Origin: Planctomycetota bacterium
GTDB taxonomy: Bacteria > Planctomycetota > Planctomycetia > Pirellulales > PALSA-1355
Length of the DNA stretch: 64,000 nucleotides
NCBI GenBank assembly: GCA_003389325.1
Contig: QQVE01000027.1
Location: forward strand, 46,930 to 110,929
Direction: 5' to 3'
The notes under the pieces are model-generated. The model was not told the origin of the DNA, did no database searches, and was given only the letters and a program-made list of their open reading frames with translations. A program made the translations under genes and the position numbers. How positions within the stretch are numbered: position 1 is the first letter of the stretch; every line of letters starts with the position of its first letter. Positions 61,974 to 64,000 of the stretch are shown here, piece by piece.

Positions 61974-63794
61974 ATGACCACCGAAACTTTCGATCTCCAG
62001 ACGGCGCTTTCGCAACTCGACGCGGCGGCCACCGCGGGCAAACTGTCCGACGGGGCCGTGGAAAACATCCGCATTTGGCTGACCGAGCCGCGGTACGCCG
62101 AATACGCCCCGCGGGTGGCCGAGCACCTGGCCGGCGAGCAGTTTCAGCAGCTCGACGACGTGTTCTGGACGATCATTCCCTTCGGCACGGGCGGCCGGCG
62201 TGGCAAGATGTATCCGATCGGCTCCAATGCCATCAACGATCGCACAATCGGCGAAAGCGCCCAGGGCCTGGCCGACTACGTCAAAGGCGTCGGCGGCGGC
62301 GAGGAGCTGTCGTGCGCAATCGCCTACGATACGCGGCATCGCTCGCGGCACTTTGCGGAGCTGTGCGCCGAGGTGATGGTCGCCGCCGGGTTCACCGTCT
62401 ACTTTCTCGACGGCTACCGCAGCACGCCGGAGCTGTCGTTCACCGTGCGGCACAAGAAGTGTGCGTGCGGCATCATGGTCACGGCCAGCCACAATCCGCC
62501 CAGCGACAACGCCGTGAAGGCCTACTGGTCGACCGGCGGGCAACTGCTGCCGCCACACGATCAAGGCGTGATCGATCGCGTGATGTCGACCACCACAATC
62601 GAGCGGACCCCATTTGCCGAGGCGTTGGCCGCAGGCCAGGTCGTGATGTGTCAGGAGGAAGTCGACAAGGCGTTCATCGCCGCCGTGCACGCGCAGGGAT
62701 TCGGGGGGCCGCGCGAGTTGAAGCTGATCTACTCGCCGCTGCATGGCGTGGGCACGACCAACGTGCTGCCGGCCCTCGAGGCCGACGGGTTCACCGACAT
62801 CGAGGTGTTCGGTCCCCATTCGGCGCCCGACGGCGACTTTCCGAACGTGCCCAAGCACGTCTCGAACCCCGAAAATCCGGACGTGTTCACGATCATCATC
62901 GAGCGGGCCCAGCAAGTGGGCGCGGATCTGATCCTGGCCAGCGATCCGGACAGCGATCGGATGGGCCTGGCCGCACCGCTCACCAGCGACCCGGCCGGCC
63001 CCTGGGCCACGATGACGGGCAACCAGATCGGTGCACTATTAACCGACTACATGCTCGAGCGCTGGAAAGAAGCCGGCAAGATCACGTCCGAGCACTACGT
63101 GATCAAGACGCTGGTCACCACCGAGCTCACGCGGCGCGTGGCCGACGGATACGGAGTGATCACCTACGGCGACCTGCAGGTCGGTTTCAAGTACATTGCC
63201 GGCGTGATGGACGACAAGGGGCCCGAGCACTTCATCTTTGGCACCGAGGAATCGCACGGGTTTCTGGCCGGCACGTACTGCCGCGACAAAGACGCATCGG
63301 TGGCGGCGATGCTGCTGGCGGAACTGGCCGCCCGCGAGAAGGCCGAGGGGCGCACGCTGCACGACAAGCTCGACGCGCTGTTCTGGCAATACGGCTGCCA
63401 CGCCGAGTCGCAGATCGCGGTGATGCTGCCCGGCTCCGAGGGCATGCAGAAGATGGCGACGCTGATGGCGCGGTTCCGCTCCGACCCGCCGCGGGAATTG
63501 GCCGGCTACAGGGTCACCCGCTCGCGCGACTTCAAGGCGCTGACGCAACTGGTGCCGGGCGGATCGCCCGAGCCGTTCGAAGGCCCCGTCGGCAACATGG
63601 TGATGCTCGACCTCGAGTTGGATGGGACGTACGTCGCGGTGCGCCCCTCGGGCACCGAGCCCAAGGTGAAGTTCTACATGTTCACCTACGAACCGGCCGA
63701 ACAACTGGCCAACCTGGACGACACCAAGCAAGAGCTGCACGAGCGGCTCGACAAGCTGGGGCGCGACCTGGAAGCGTTTGCGCAGTTGGACTAG
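61974..63794 (+). CDS. Phospho-sugar mutase (phosphoglucomutase/phosphomannomutase-like)
   Basis: A 606-residue alpha-D-phosphohexomutase of the longer PgcA-like type. It has an N-terminal helical segment (1-55), then FGTGGRRGKMYPIGSNAIND and the phosphoserine loop VTASHNPPSDNAVKAYW. The metal loop is ASDPDSDRMGLA, the specificity loop FGTEESHGFLAG, and the phosphate-binding loop VRPSGTEPKVKFYM. It interconverts glucose (or mannose) 1- and 6-phosphate in the cytosol. Start ATG at 61974. It is divergent from glmM by 240 bases, and the two hexomutases may share regulatory DNA. Together they can feed sugar nucleotides to the polysaccharide genes. Confidence 0.93.
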   Translation: MTTETFDLQTALSQLDAAATAGKLSDGAVENIRIWLTEPRYAEYAPRVAEHLAGEQFQQLDDVFWTIIPFGTGGRRGKMYPIGSNAINDRTIGESAQGLADYVKGVGGGEELSCAIAYDTRHRSRHFAELCAEVMVAAGFTVYFLDGYRSTPELSFTVRHKKCACGIMVTASHNPPSDNAVKAYWSTGGQLLPPHDQGVIDRVMSTTTIERTPFAEALAAGQVVMCQEEVDKAFIAAVHAQGFGGPRELKLIYSPLHGVGTTNVLPALEADGFTDIEVFGPHSAPDGDFPNVPKHVSNPENPDVFTIIIERAQQVGADLILASDPDSDRMGLAAPLTSDPAGPWATMTGNQIGALLTDYMLERWKEAGKITSEHYVIKTLVTTELTRRVADGYGVITYGDLQVGFKYIAGVMDDKGPEHFIFGTEESHGFLAGTYCRDKDASVAAMLLAELAAREKAEGRTLHDKLDALFWQYGCHAESQIAVMLPGSEGMQKMATLMARFRSDPPRELAGYRVTRSRDFKALTQLVPGGSPEPFEGPVGNMVMLDLELDGTYVAVRPSGTEPKVKFYMFTYEPAEQLANLDDTKQELHERLDKLGRDLEAFAQLD

Positions 63795-63808
63795 GCACGC
63801 TTGCGCGG

Positions 63809-63888
63809 TGCCATGCTCGCACCTGTGCGAGCATGCTGGCGAGCAAAACGCGATTCACGCATGCTCACGGCGAGCGTGAGCATGGCAT
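63809..63888. repeat. Palindromic repeat cluster, family C (ATGCTCRC type)
   Basis: Two hairpins in tandem: ATGCTCGCA/TGCGAGCAT (63813-63834) and ATGCTCAC/GTGAGCAT (63861-63883). They are themselves arranged as a larger inverted repeat: TGCCATGCTCGC at the left end pairs with GTGAGCATGGCA at the right end. It follows the hexomutase stop. A partial match (GCATGCTCGCAC) occurs at 45064-45075 beside the family A repeat. Confidence 0.75.
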
Positions 63889-64000
63889 CTATGAACGCTG
63901 GGTTGTCAAGTCGGTTGGTTTGTCGTGGAACGCGGGGTGCGACGGTTTTTTGGGCGAGCTGCGTGCTTGCGCGCTCAGGCATCTATTCGAGATCGGCCAC

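Noticed and set aside
63791..63982. A 63-residue minus-strand ORF at the right end
   Set aside because: It lies on top of the family C hairpins and has no ribosome site, so it is most likely a shadow of the repeat.

Overview
The window reads as a chromosomal segment of a high-GC planctomycete, most likely of the Pirellulales. The protein families point that way: a secretin with a very long N-terminal region, an HD-GYP regulator, kinase-like proteins with an extracytoplasmic beta-helix, a site-2 protease, a DUF6580 protein and many secreted proteins of unknown function. Genes are mostly single or in short operons, many starts lack a clear Shine-Dalgarno, and palindromic dispersed repeats sit in gene-end gaps. 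This assignment is inference from family content; no rRNA is present to confirm it. I see no insertion sequence, prophage or CRISPR array.

Layout. 1-3.6 kb: a type II/IV-like secretin, cut by the left window edge, with a strong terminator. 3.6-12.5 kb: DUF423 protein, ECF sigma factor, HpcH/HpaI aldolase, GAF-like HD-GYP protein, M50 protease, Nudix hydrolase and a membrane pseudokinase with a beta-helix. 12.5-17 kb: RmlD-like reductase, LeuT-type symporter, tRNA-Pro(TGG) and a ClC exchanger. 17-22.7 kb: parA-parB with two parS sites upstream, DUF1015 protein, ahcY and trpF. 22.8-36.4 kb: an exopolysaccharide region with a Wzz-like chain-length protein, an ExeA-like ATPase, a degenerate BY-kinase, two sugar-nucleotide epimerases, a polyprenol-phosphate mannosyltransferase-like GT2 enzyme, a Wza-like export protein and a TPR lipoprotein. 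It is interrupted by a less GC-rich islet holding an ankyrin-repeat gene and a small orphan. 36.7-41.5 kb: HDAC-family amidohydrolase, two secreted helical-repeat proteins, and a DUF6580/DUF4430 pair. 41.7-49 kb: a complete beta-oxidation set (enoyl-CoA hydratase/3-hydroxyacyl-CoA dehydrogenase, thiolase, acyl-CoA ligase, acyl-CoA dehydrogenase). 49-59.7 kb: ispD, tyrS, two M20 peptidases, rdgB, a SPOR-like secreted protein, mtaB, clpS and serS. 59.8-64 kb: a Flp pilin gene preceded by a class I cyclic-di-GMP (GEMM) riboswitch, then two divergent phosphohexomutases and a palindromic repeat cluster.

How the parts fit. The phosphohexomutases and epimerases can supply sugar nucleotides to the polysaccharide module. 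The HD-GYP protein (predicted c-di-GMP hydrolysis), the GEMM riboswitch-controlled pilin and the polysaccharide genes together suggest surface attachment controlled by cyclic-di-GMP. The most notable items are the GEMM riboswitch on the pilin leader, the two kinase/ATPase proteins that have lost catalytic residues, the parS pair in front of parA, and a 22-base TetR-type palindrome in the acyl-CoA dehydrogenase promoter.
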